From Candidatus Aenigmatarchaeota archaeon (GTDB lineage: Archaea > Aenigmatarchaeota > Aenigmatarchaeia > JACPZZ01): a DNA stretch of 15,609 bases. The stretch is from positions 1 to 15,609 of the forward strand of contig JACQNY010000044.1 of NCBI GenBank assembly GCA_016202795.1, given 5' to 3'. Of the stretch, positions 1 through 6,368 are shown in pieces (the first letter of the stretch is position 1; the number at the start of each line of letters is the position of its first letter). The notes under the pieces are model-generated. The model was given only the letters and a program-made list of their open reading frames with translations, did no database searches and was not told the origin of the DNA. Both the position numbers and the translations under genes were made by a program.

Positions 1-1
1 G

Positions 2-46
2 GTCTGCTACCTGCGGGGCTACGTCACGGGACCCGGGTGGAGATAA
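2..46 (+). CDS. C-terminal tail of a gene cut by the window edge (tentative)
   Basis: One plus-strand frame is open from the window edge to a TAA at 44-46. It gives a 14-residue tail ending Gly-Pro-Gly-Trp-Arg. A strong intrinsic terminator starts 18 bases after the stop, which is what one expects at the end of a plus-strand gene. The frame one base further on is also open, to a TGA at 57-59, so the reading frame is not certain. The fragment is too short to assign to any family. Confidence 0.35.
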   Translation, partial: VCYLRGYVTGPGWR

Positions 47-63
47 GGAAGCAAGCTGAAAGA

Positions 64-96
64 AGAAGACCCCGCCGGCATCCGGCGGGGTCTTCT
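64..96 (+). terminator. Intrinsic (Rho-independent) terminator
   Basis: A perfect 15-bp stem (64-78 with 82-96) closes on the three-base loop CAT. The base of the stem is purine-rich on the 5' side and T/C-rich on the 3' side, and a short T-containing tract (TCTTG) follows. The stem is GC-rich in its upper half. It probably ends transcription of the gene stopping at 46. Because the stem carries A-runs on one side and T-runs on the other it could work in both directions. Confidence 0.85.
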
Positions 97-376
97 CTTG
101 CTTGATGATGAAACTTGGTGACCCCTAGGGGAAAATCAGACTATCCCTCGCTGGAATTTGCCGTGGATTGGAAGGGGAAGTGGATAAGGGCAGGGTAGGG
201 GGCTCCCCTTGTGGCACCCCTGGAGAGGGAAAGCCGCTCAGAGGGCTTCTGTGGGCCTGGAAGCAGCAATTCAAGCTCTCCGAAAAATTCTTGGGTTAAC
301 ACCGGACTTACAACGCCTCATAGGGACACGGGAAAGGGATTTTTGGCAGAAAGGTAAACGTTCAATTTAAAATTAC

Positions 377-394
377 AAGTAATTTCAATTACTT
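377..394. repeat. 8-bp inverted repeat, 2-base spacer
   Basis: AAGTAATT (377-384) and AATTACTT (387-394) form a perfect inverted repeat around TC. It could be a protein-binding site or a junction remnant. The stop codon of the small minus-strand reading frame falls inside its right arm. Confidence 0.5.
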
Positions 395-479
395 ACAAGG
401 GTCGGCCTGAATGGTCGGAGGCTTCGCGGCGGGCGGGAGTTTTCTTGTCAGTAGGAATGTGGTACATTTTTTTGCGCAT
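393..479 (-). CDS. Possible 28-residue peptide or truncated gene start
   Basis: The minus strand reads ATG at 479-477 and TAA at 395-393, giving a basic 28-residue peptide that begins MRKKMYHIPTDKK. A fair ribosome site (AAGGA, eight bases before the ATG) is the only reason to record it. The peptide ends just where the sequence becomes AT-rich and palindromic, so it may be the surviving 5' end of a longer gene broken by rearrangement, or simply a chance frame. No family is recognised. Confidence 0.2.
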   Translation of the reverse strand: MRKKMYHIPTDKKTPARREASDHSGRPL

Positions 480-610
480 GGGGTTATCCTTCCGAGATAA
501 GTGAACTGGACGTTGGCAAGAGATTAGATTCAAGTATCCGCCCTCCTTTTCTTAAGGATTGGCTTCCTTTTTATCTTTACCCTCATTCAAACCGCCCTCG
601 GAGCTTTGGG

Positions 611-1057
611 ATGAGGAGCCACTATACAGAAAGTCGCTATGCTGAAAAAGTACCCATAAGGCTAGAGGAAGCACGCTGGGAAGGGACTTTCAATTATCGG
701 GGGAAGAAAGGGATAATCCTGTCAGAGGGCATAGGCTGGATCTTCCCATTGATTAGTACCTCCTCTGAGCAAGAAGCAATTGAACTTCGATTCGAACAAG
801 AAGCAATCGGACTTCGAAAGTCTGGTGTCAGCCTTCCGACAGACACGTTCTTTTGTGGAACTTTCTGCGAAAAAACCAAGGAACCTTTCAAGTTTCAACC
901 TGTTCTTGACAGGAAGGTTTTAATTGATTGGTTACAGAGAACGTTTCTTTTTAAACCGTCATTTCTCCGTCGCTACGGTGAGCTAATGGTTTGCTATGAC
1001 ACCGTGCGCATGGGCCGTCTCTTACAACTAGTGTTGTCTCAAGAATCCGTCAAATGA
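611..1057 (+). CDS. Hypothetical protein, 148 residues
   Basis: No family is recognised. The start is supported by GGAG at 600-603, seven bases before the ATG. The stop overlaps the next gene's start as ATGA, so the two are probably translated as a coupled pair. The middle of the protein (residues 53-70) is a tandem nine-residue repeat, EQEAIELRF then EQEAIGLRK, produced by a 27-base duplication. The rest is mixed alpha/beta-looking sequence with no signal peptide or membrane segment. Since the neighbour is an ImmA/IrrE-type peptidase, this could be its partner or target, as regulators often sit directly before such peptidases. However, no helix-turn-helix is evident, so that role is only a guess. 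Confidence 0.6.
   Translation: MRSHYTESRYAEKVPIRLEEARWEGTFNYRGKKGIILSEGIGWIFPLISTSSEQEAIELRFEQEAIGLRKSGVSLPTDTFFCGTFCEKTKEPFKFQPVLDRKVLIDWLQRTFLFKPSFLRRYGELMVCYDTVRMGRLLQLVLSQESVK
767..820 (+). repeat. Tandem 27-base duplication inside a gene
   Basis: Two adjacent in-frame 27-base units (767-793, 794-820) code for EQEAIELRF and EQEAIGLRK. The first eight codons of each unit match closely, with differences mainly at single positions. This is a visible local duplication that lengthens a predicted helix by nine residues. Confidence 0.8.
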
Positions 1058-1914
1058 ACGCCCGCCCGTTGCGGAAATCTTATTCTCCTCTTGTGGATGC
1101 AATGATGATATCCACGAAACAAGAAACTCCCCTTGCAGCTATTCGAGTGAAGGTACGTGAGCTTCTCAAGCAAGCGAATGTAGAGTCAGTTCCAGTACAA
1201 ATAAAGCCGCTATGCACTGCGCGAGGCATCAAGCGTATATTTTCTCATGACATAGAATGGGATGCTCGTCTTTTTCCCGCCCCCGATGGGTATTCGATAT
1301 GTATCAACAGGCAGTATTATGACTTGTACCATGAAAAAGCACATACTAGATTTTCGATATGTCATGAAATCGCCCATACATTCTTTCTTGAATTAGAAAC
1401 TTCAAATTTAGGGTGGCGCGCAGGAACCAATTATGATTTCAGGCTTTGGTATGCGCAGGAAGAAATTTTATGCAATCGTGCTGCAGGCGAAATGCTAGTG
1501 CCGACGGAGAAACTTAAATCCATGACCATGGATATTTGGAATCCCTTTTTCCTAGCGGAGTATTTCAAAGTATCTAAGGAAGTCATTTTTCGAAGACTAA
1601 GTGAGATCATGGTGCCGAACATTGTCATCGCTTTTTTGAAGCCTTTGCGCGATGCAGATTGGCATCTCAAGGGATTTCAGGTTGACTGGTGTAAAGCCGA
1701 GAATGGGCTAAAGTATGTATTCCCTCCGGGAAAGGTGCTCCCGTCTGAGGGCCCAGTTGCAAGTGTATACGATAAGAATAAGAGCTTATCATGGGAAATG
1801 ATATATTCGGACAAAGGTAAGGAAAGATATTTAAAGATGTATGCAATCAAGAAAAGAGAGAACGAAGAGAAATGGGCTAAGGAGGGTGTTGTTGTTTTAG
1901 GAATATGCAAATAA
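1054..1914 (+). CDS. ImmA/IrrE-family zinc metallopeptidase (M78-like), 286 residues
   Basis: The protein carries the zinc-peptidase motif HEIAH at residues 104-108, preceded by a hydrophobic strand and followed about 30 residues later by a segment of the ImmA/IrrE type, E-E-I-L-C-N-R-A-A-G-E-M-L-V-P (136-150), whose glutamates supply the third zinc ligand. Family members such as ImmA of ICEBs1 cleave a partner repressor, and IrrE of Deinococcus cleaves DdrO. The C-terminal 90 residues lie beyond the peptidase core and are unassigned; they may sense a signal. The gene overlaps the preceding gene by four bases. There is no helix-turn-helix in this protein or its immediate neighbour, so its substrate is unknown. 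It lies upstream of a GMP synthase gene on the same strand, an unusual pairing. Confidence 0.85.
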   Translation: MNARPLRKSYSPLVDAMMISTKQETPLAAIRVKVRELLKQANVESVPVQIKPLCTARGIKRIFSHDIEWDARLFPAPDGYSICINRQYYDLYHEKAHTRFSICHEIAHTFFLELETSNLGWRAGTNYDFRLWYAQEEILCNRAAGEMLVPTEKLKSMTMDIWNPFFLAEYFKVSKEVIFRRLSEIMVPNIVIAFLKPLRDADWHLKGFQVDWCKAENGLKYVFPPGKVLPSEGPVASVYDKNKSLSWEMIYSDKGKERYLKMYAIKKRENEEKWAKEGVVVLGICK

Positions 1915-1920
1915 GTGTAA

Positions 1921-1958
1921 AAGGTAGATGTGATTAGTGAGATTTCGCACTCTACCTT
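1921..1958 (+). promoter_or_regulatory. Leader hairpin before the GMP synthase gene
   Basis: AAGGTAGA (1921-1928) pairs perfectly with TCTACCTT (1951-1958). After one unpaired T, GTG (1930-1932) can pair with CAC (1948-1950), giving about 11 bp around a 15-base loop. No T-run follows, so this is not a classical terminator. The position, between the peptidase gene and the ribosome site at 1980-1984, suggests an mRNA structure affecting readthrough, stability or translation, or a protein-binding inverted repeat. Confidence 0.5.
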
Positions 1959-1993
1959 GGCGTACCGATAAGGTTCTCCGGAGGAATGTGTCA

Positions 1994-3790
1994 ATGCCTG
2001 GAATTGCAGTTCTTGATTCTGGCGGTCAGTATTGTCACCTAATTGCGAGAAAGATTAGGGAACTGGGGGTTTACTCTGAAATTTTACCTATAGATGTTAG
2101 TGCACAGAGACTTAAGGAGTTTGGCGGTATTATTATTTCAGGCGGACCCCATAGTGTATATGAACATAATGCCCCTCAAATTAAAGCTGATGTCTTTAAG
2201 TTGCAAAAGCCCGTTCTTGGTATTTGTTATGGCCATCAACTCATAACGCAAATGCTCGGTGGTGAAGTCAAAGCGGGCAAGAGGAAAGAGTACGGCATAG
2301 CAAATATAAGAATAATGGAGTCGGATTCTATTTTTTCAGGCTTGTCGAAGAATGAACAGATTTGGATGAGTCATGGGGATTCGGTCACGAAGCTTCCTGC
2401 TGGTTTTAGAACTCTTGGCGGAACAGAGGATTGTAAGAATGCCGCTGTTGCAGATTTTGAAAGACGAATTTATGGATTGCAGTTTCATCCAGAGGTAACC
2501 CATACGACGCGTGGTACTACTATTTTGGAAAATTTTTTGTTCAAAATATGCAAGGCCAAGCAGAATTGGGACCCAGCTGGTTTGGGCGAGAAGATTATCG
2601 CTCAAATTCGCCAGGTTGCCAAAGGAAGGAAAGTATACTTTCTGGTAAGTGGTGGAGTTGATTCTACTGTTGCTTATACATTGTGTAGTAGGGCATTACC
2701 TCATGAGAGTCTGGAAGGTCTTTATGTTGATACAGGATTTATGCGCAAAAATGAGAGTGTTGATCTTAGAAATATGTTTAGGAAATTAGGGTTGCCTAAC
2801 ATGAGAATTATCGATGCAAGCTCAAAATTCCTAAATGCACTTGGGGATGTTGTAGATCCTGAGGAAAAGAGAAATAGGATTGGGAAATTATTCTTTGAAA
2901 TTCAAGAAGAAATTGTTGAAGGGCTTGAATCTAAATCTAAGAATTGGGTGCTCGGACAAGGGACTATTTATCCTGATACGATAGAGTCTGGTGGCACTTC
3001 GGCATCTGCGGTGATTAAAACACACCATAATCGCGTGCCTGCCATTCTGAAGTTAGAAAAAGAGAAAAGATTGGTGGAGCCGTTGAGGGAATTGTATAAA
3101 GATGAAGTAAGGAAGCTGGGTTGTTCATTGGGGTTGCCTAAGTCATTGACTGACAGACATCCTTTCCCCGGTCCGGGGTTAGCGATTAGGGTACTGTGTG
3201 CGGAGGAAGGAGCAACAGCGCGAACGCACAGAAAACTTAGACGCATTGCCAAGGCTGTAGGGTATTCTAGCTGCATTCTTTCAGTTAGGAGTGTAGGTGT
3301 TCAAGGGGACAGTAGGAGTTATTCAAACGTTGCCGTTATCGGGGGTAATGCCGCTGATCTCACAGCGATAAGCAAGATATCGACAAACATTACAAACCAG
3401 TGCATTGACATTAATAGGGTGATATTCTGCCTTGATAAATCAGTAGTGGTGGGTGACCTTCGGATTCACAAGGCATTTTTAACGGAAGAACGTTTGAATC
3501 TCTTGAGAGAGACTGACGCTACAGTTCATAAGATTTTGGGTGATAGAGATCTGATGCTAGATGTATGGCAATTTCCAGTTGTGCTTATTCCTGTATCCAG
3601 AGCTTCCTCTAACGGAGAATCGATTGTTCTTAGGCCAGTTTGCTCTATCAATGGTATGACGGCAGAATTCTCTAAGTTGCCCCTCCCTGTTATACGGGAG
3701 ATGGAGAAGGAAATTTTGAAATTAGATGGAGTTGATTTGGTGTTTTTTGATGTTTCGAACAAACCCCCTGCAACGATTGAGTGGGAATAA
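1994..3790 (+). CDS. guaA: GMP synthase (glutamine-hydrolysing), long-type, 598 residues
   Basis: This enzyme converts XMP to GMP using glutamine and ATP. The N-terminal class I amidotransferase domain has its nucleophile in GICYGHQ (Cys78) and the His/Glu pair in FHPE (165-167). The ATP pyrophosphatase domain has the P-loop SGGVDST (219-225), and HPFPGPGLAIR lies at 389-399. The C-terminus ends in the family signature KPPATIEWE. Usual bacterial enzymes are about 510-525 residues. Here roughly 80 extra residues lie in the dimerisation part, with SVGVQGDSRSY (433-443) and NRVIF, resembling the long form known from human GMPS. The start at 1994 is chosen because GGAGG lies at 1980-1984 and the amidotransferase strand begins at once; an in-frame GTG at 1937 has no ribosome site. 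All key residues are intact. It is probably an accessory copy rather than the housekeeping gene. Confidence 0.93.
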   Translation: MPGIAVLDSGGQYCHLIARKIRELGVYSEILPIDVSAQRLKEFGGIIISGGPHSVYEHNAPQIKADVFKLQKPVLGICYGHQLITQMLGGEVKAGKRKEYGIANIRIMESDSIFSGLSKNEQIWMSHGDSVTKLPAGFRTLGGTEDCKNAAVADFERRIYGLQFHPEVTHTTRGTTILENFLFKICKAKQNWDPAGLGEKIIAQIRQVAKGRKVYFLVSGGVDSTVAYTLCSRALPHESLEGLYVDTGFMRKNESVDLRNMFRKLGLPNMRIIDASSKFLNALGDVVDPEEKRNRIGKLFFEIQEEIVEGLESKSKNWVLGQGTIYPDTIESGGTSASAVIKTHHNRVPAILKLEKEKRLVEPLRELYKDEVRKLGCSLGLPKSLTDRHPFPGPGLAIRVLCAEEGATARTHRKLRRIAKAVGYSSCILSVRSVGVQGDSRSYSNVAVIGGNAADLTAISKISTNITNQCIDINRVIFCLDKSVVVGDLRIHKAFLTEERLNLLRETDATVHKILGDRDLMLDVWQFPVVLIPVSRASSNGESIVLRPVCSINGMTAEFSKLPLPVIREMEKEILKLDGVDLVFFDVSNKPPATIEWE

Positions 3791-4026
3791 AATTGGACTT
3801 GCAAAAATTGCAAGAATCTGCGCGAAGCATATGTAAAGAATATGGATTGGATGCAAGTTTGTTCTTGGTAGAAGGAAGTGGCCAAATTATTGTTCAAGTT
3901 TTTGACCCTCTTGATCCTTCCAAGAGCGTTATTGGCCTTCCGTATGAAACAATTAGAAAGGTCGCGGTGCAATTAGAACAAGAGATTCCAGGTTGCCGTG
4001 TTGTTGGATTGACTGCACAGAAATAG
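3781..4026 (+). CDS. Small hypothetical protein, 81 residues
   Basis: No family is recognised. The frame opens with a GTG that overlaps the end of the GMP synthase gene by ten bases, which suggests translational coupling. A TTG at 3793 is an alternative start, and neither has a clear ribosome site. The first half looks helical (LQKLQESARSICKEYGLD) and the second half alternates hydrophobic residues (QIIVQVFDPLD, then CRVVGLTAQK), so a compact alpha/beta fold is likely. There is no signal peptide or membrane segment. Its place at the end of the unit suggests it works with the synthase or the upstream peptidase. The gene ends only eight bases before the convergent peptidase gene on the other strand. 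Confidence 0.6.
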   Translation: MGIKLDLQKLQESARSICKEYGLDASLFLVEGSGQIIVQVFDPLDPSKSVIGLPYETIRKVAVQLEQEIPGCRVVGLTAQK

Positions 4027-4034
4027 TTGTGGAG

Positions 4035-4652
4035 TCAGAATTTTCGACGGTATCGAGCTAGTTTTTTGTAGAGAGGTTCTCCAAAGAGTTCTTCTTCCAG
4101 CTTCTTGTACTTGATCCCTTGCAGAATCCCCGGAACCGCGTATCCAAGAAATTCAGCTTTTTTAACCAAACCAGCATAACTCATGGTTGTTCCGGTTTTG
4201 TGTTTCAAGTGCACAATGGTTTCAGGTTTGCACTCGTTTAATCCAACGCTCGTTTCCCCCATGACTTCAATGAAGTCGGAATCTGGAAAAATCAACTCAG
4301 CTGCGAATACTTCTGCCCCAATTTCGATGGGTTCTGACTGATTCGAGGGATCACAATACGAGTATCCTTTGTCGCGGTCTACAAGATGATGTTTAAGTTC
4401 ATGTGCCATCGTGAAAATTCTTGGTTCTTTTGGTAATCTCTTTGCGAGCATTACTGTGGGACCAAGGTCATCACCAAAATATGCACCTCGCAAATTTTTG
4501 AGCTTGTGCGGCCACAAGTCCACACGGATGCCATAGGCTTTGTAAATTCGGCGAAGGTCTGAGAGGAGCACTTTGGGTGTGGTTAGTTTGTACTCAGCCC
4601 TTATATTTCGAGCAAGTTCTTTAAGCTCTTCATAATACTCGGATCTTTTCAT
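4035..4652 (-). CDS. ImmA/IrrE-family metallopeptidase, 205 residues
   Basis: Residues 84-88 form the zinc motif HELKH in a typical context (FTMAHELKHHLV). Residues 110-122 (EIGAEVFAAELIF) match the conserved helix of this family that carries the third zinc ligand and the A-x-E-x-F-A-A-E-L-I pattern. The N-terminus is helical and the C-terminus ends in a basic tail. The gene overlaps the XRE regulator gene upstream by four bases (ATGA), the classic repressor-antirepressor peptidase pair of phages, conjugative elements and defence islands. It is expected to cut or inactivate the XRE repressor when an inducing signal appears, thereby releasing the divergent ubiquitin-like operon. That target is inferred from the arrangement. 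Confidence 0.9.
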   Translation of the reverse strand: MKRSEYYEELKELARNIRAEYKLTTPKVLLSDLRRIYKAYGIRVDLWPHKLKNLRGAYFGDDLGPTVMLAKRLPKEPRIFTMAHELKHHLVDRDKGYSYCDPSNQSEPIEIGAEVFAAELIFPDSDFIEVMGETSVGLNECKPETIVHLKHKTGTTMSYAGLVKKAEFLGYAVPGILQGIKYKKLEEELFGEPLYKKLARYRRKF

Positions 4653-5035
4653 GTGGGTTGTCTTTTCTTTCGTCCTGGACGTGGTCGTGCACCTCCTCTG
4701 TATAGGCTTCGAGCGCGTCTAAATTCAGCATACCTTCGCAGTTCATCGATATCATCTGGTGCAAGTTGTTTGGCAGCACGAAGGAGGGCTGCAAGCTGGT
4801 CATTGGCTTGTGCTTCCTCCGGTGGAAAGAATTCTAGGATAGATTTCCCAAAGAAACGGGCCAATTTGTCTAGATCCTCAAGAGTTGGGCGGTATGTGGC
4901 CGTTTCCCAGCGAGAAACTGTATTGGTGGAAACCTCAAGGGCGTTGGCAAGCGCTTCTTGGGAAACTCCTTCTCCCTCGCTGTAATTTGCCCTCAAATCC
5001 TTGATTCTTTGGCCCACATACTCGAAAAGATTCAT
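4649..5035 (-). CDS. XRE-family helix-turn-helix repressor, 128 residues
   Basis: Residues about 10-65 form an XRE/Cro-CI type domain. The helix-turn-helix is visible in VSQEALANALEVSTNTVSRW (24-43), followed by the usual ETATYRPTLEDLDKLARFF. The C-terminal half is helical and ends in a basic, proline-containing tail (GARPRPGRKKRQ) that may be flexible and exposed to proteolysis. The start is supported by GGGGAG in the transcript (5047-5042), six bases before the ATG. It is co-transcribed with the ImmA/IrrE peptidase and divergent from the ubiquitin-like operon. It probably binds between the two units, for example at the GTTGACAAC element overlapping the operon's -35 box, and may control itself too. 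Confidence 0.9.
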   Translation of the reverse strand: MNLFEYVGQRIKDLRANYSEGEGVSQEALANALEVSTNTVSRWETATYRPTLEDLDKLARFFGKSILEFFPPEEAQANDQLAALLRAAKQLAPDDIDELRRYAEFRRARSLYRGGARPRPGRKKRQPT

Positions 5036-5086
5036 TCATCTCTCCCCAGGCGAATTCCCGTATAAGGACAGCAATTTCCTTTTGGT

Positions 5087-5116
5087 GTTGACAACGCCAC
5101 CTGCGACTATTATACT
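5087..5116 (+). promoter_or_regulatory. Promoter of the ubiquitin-like operon with overlapping operator-like palindrome
   Basis: A perfect -35 box TTGACA (5088-5093) lies 17 bases before TATACT (5111-5116), a near-consensus sigma-70 promoter reading towards the ubiquitin-like gene. The -35 box sits inside GTTGACAAC (5087-5095), which is symmetric around its central A. A repressor bound there would block RNA polymerase, and the divergent XRE protein is the obvious candidate. The operator role is inferred. Confidence 0.75.
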
Positions 5117-5156
5117 GTTTCAGGATTGGATTTCAACGGAAAAAGGAGGAACCGGA

Positions 5157-5408
5157 ATGGAAGTGGCGGCTAAGAAAGACCAGAAGGCAGGTAAGAAGTT
5201 TTTTGTGAACATTGAGGGGAAGGAATATCCATGGGAGCGGGAAACTATAACTACCCAAGAAATCAGGATCTTGGGGGATCTCCCTGCTGAATTGCCCGTT
5301 ATCCAGGAGAGTCCGGACGGGACGGAGCGGACACTTGCCGAGGATGAGGTCATCGTCATCCAACCGGGGCATCGCCACGGGCGGGCCTCTAAGTACAAGC
5401 GAGGGTAG
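5157..5408 (+). CDS. Ubiquitin-like modifier protein with C-terminal Gly, 83 residues
   Basis: A single beta-grasp-type domain follows a lysine-rich flexible N-terminus (residues 1-14). The pattern FFVNIEGKEYPWERETITTQ, then EIRILGDLP, ESPDGTERTLAEDEVIVI and the tail ASKYKRG resembles the modifiers of bacterial E2/E1/JAMM operons, annotated as multiubiquitin-type domains. The chain ends in one glycine right before the stop codon, so it could be adenylated by the E1 without processing. The start is supported by GGAGGA (5146-5151) six bases before the ATG, and the promoter is directly upstream. The E2 GTG start follows one base after the stop. The family call rests on pattern and strong context, since the gene lies first in an E2, JAMM and E1 operon. 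It is probably conjugated to proteins or phage components. Confidence 0.8.
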   Translation: MEVAAKKDQKAGKKFFVNIEGKEYPWERETITTQEIRILGDLPAELPVIQESPDGTERTLAEDEVIVIQPGHRHGRASKYKRG

Positions 5409-5409
5409 A

Positions 5410-5820
5410 GTGCACGAGAGGGTCGCAAGAGAAATAGAATTGATGCGGGAGAAGTATCCAAAACTGGAGCACGGTGAGCATCTGAACTGGGTGCTCATTC
5501 CCGATTATCCCTTGCCGCCAAATCGCTATAACAAAGAGCGGACGCAGTTGCTCTTCACTATTCCTGCGGGCTATCCGAATACTGGTCCTGATGATTTTTT
5601 TGTGGACGGCGATCTTAGGCTAAGCGGAGGAGCCGAACCGCCTGGACTAAGAATAGGTTCGAATTCCAGCAGCGGTCCCGCTCCCATCCCTGGCAACTGG
5701 GCATGGTTTTCTTGGCACCCTGTTAGGTGGAAACCGACTGCCACAATTGAAGGAGGTGATAATCTTCTTTCTTTTCTCAGAGGAGTGAACTTGTGCCTGG
5801 AAGGCATCGAAGCAACCTAA
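5410..5820 (+). CDS. E2/UBC-fold protein of the prokaryotic E2 family E type, 136 residues
   Basis: The core reads DYPLPPNRYNKERTQLLFTI, IPAGYPNTGPDDFFVDGDLRL and WHP at 102-104, and ends GGDNLLSFLRGVNLCLEG, a pattern I associate with the E2 family E proteins of bacterial ubiquitin-like operons. An E2 would carry or position the modifier between E1 and target. The only cysteine is Cys129 in the last helix, not a position expected for a canonical E2 active site after the HP motif. The GTG start is one base after the modifier gene's stop; an in-frame ATG at 5443 is possible but would lose the first helix. The end overlaps the JAMM gene by 28 bases. It may be a non-catalytic adaptor or use Cys129 in an unusual way. 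Confidence 0.82.
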   Translation: MHERVAREIELMREKYPKLEHGEHLNWVLIPDYPLPPNRYNKERTQLLFTIPAGYPNTGPDDFFVDGDLRLSGGAEPPGLRIGSNSSSGPAPIPGNWAWFSWHPVRWKPTATIEGGDNLLSFLRGVNLCLEGIEAT

Positions 5821-6368
5821 AATACGTCGTCGCTATACCACAAAACATAGAGAGTGCCTTATATCAGCACCTGTTCAAAAATAAAGTCGAGCAAGGTGCT
5901 TTTATTTTCGCCCGCCCCATCGAAAGCTCCACAGAGCTTCGCATTGAGGCCGTCGACGTATACCTTATCCCACCGTCCGGCTGGCAAGCGCAACTGGATG
6001 TTTATTTGGAAATGACCGACGCCGAGCGTGCTAAAATCATGAAAATAGCGAGGGATAGGAATCTTGCTGTAATAGACTGTCATTCACATCCCGGATCAAA
6101 AGATAATGTTTGGTTTTCCCCAAGCGACCGTCGTGGAATCAGAGAATTCGCAACGTACGTAAAGTGGAAACTTGACGGGAAACCCTTTACAGCAATGGTA
6201 TGGGGAGAATCATCGGTCGATGCAGTAATCTGGCATGGGGATTTTAAAGACGCACAAACTGTTGATGAGATTTGCATTACAGGAAGCACACCAATCTCTA
6301 TCACACCACGCAACACTTGGTCTCGCCTTATTCCTCCATTCTACTTTGGAAATCGCTATGGAGTTTAA
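5793..6368 (+). CDS. JAMM/MPN-type deubiquitinase-like metalloprotease, 191 residues
   Basis: The JAMM zinc site is visible: Glu33 in VEQGAF, the H-S-H-P motif at 97-100 and S109-P-S-D112. It is expected to remove the ubiquitin-like protein from targets or trim it. The spacing between the second His and Asp is 12 residues rather than the usual 10, so two residues (about K103-D104) are inserted in the active-site loop. The start is GTG at 5793, supported by AGGAG (5781-5785) seven bases earlier, and lies inside the E2 gene. The end overlaps the E1 gene by 11 bases. After residue 150 a tail with SITPRNTWSRLIPPFYFG extends past the core. No signal peptide is seen, so it is cytoplasmic. Confidence 0.9.
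   Translation: MPGRHRSNLKYVVAIPQNIESALYQHLFKNKVEQGAFIFARPIESSTELRIEAVDVYLIPPSGWQAQLDVYLEMTDAERAKIMKIARDRNLAVIDCHSHPGSKDNVWFSPSDRRGIREFATYVKWKLDGKPFTAMVWGESSVDAVIWHGDFKDAQTVDEICITGSTPISITPRNTWSRLIPPFYFGNRYGV

Larger units (their letters stand above)
97..610. other. Gene-poor stretch of about 510 bases
   Basis: I find no convincing gene here apart from a doubtful 28-codon reading frame on the minus strand (393-479). There is no tRNA-like fold, no integrase and no recognisable insertion-sequence end. The left half (about 100-350) is fairly G-rich on the plus strand. The short stretch 361-395 is very AT-rich and holds an 8-bp inverted repeat, and GC-rich sequence follows at about 400-440. The abrupt composition change could mark an old junction, but no repeat pair that would define one was seen. 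Confidence 0.5.

Noticed and set aside
1937..1993. GTG start adding 19 residues to the GMP synthase
   Set aside because: No ribosome site, and the added residues overlap the leader hairpin. ATG at 1994 has GGAGG and begins directly at the amidotransferase fold.
1994..3790. guaA end as an attachment site of an integrated element
   Set aside because: guaA 3' ends are known integration targets, but here no integrase is nearby and no duplicated guaA end is visible in the window.
4653..4985. Plus-strand frame of 110 residues over the XRE gene
   Set aside because: Arg/Ser-rich shadow of the minus-strand regulator, which has a clear helix-turn-helix and ribosome site.
6235..6357. Upstream start for the E1-like gene, adding 41 residues
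   Set aside because: The added part runs over the JAMM coding sequence and lacks similarity to E1 proteins, which begin with the N-R-Y-S-R-Q segment at 6358.
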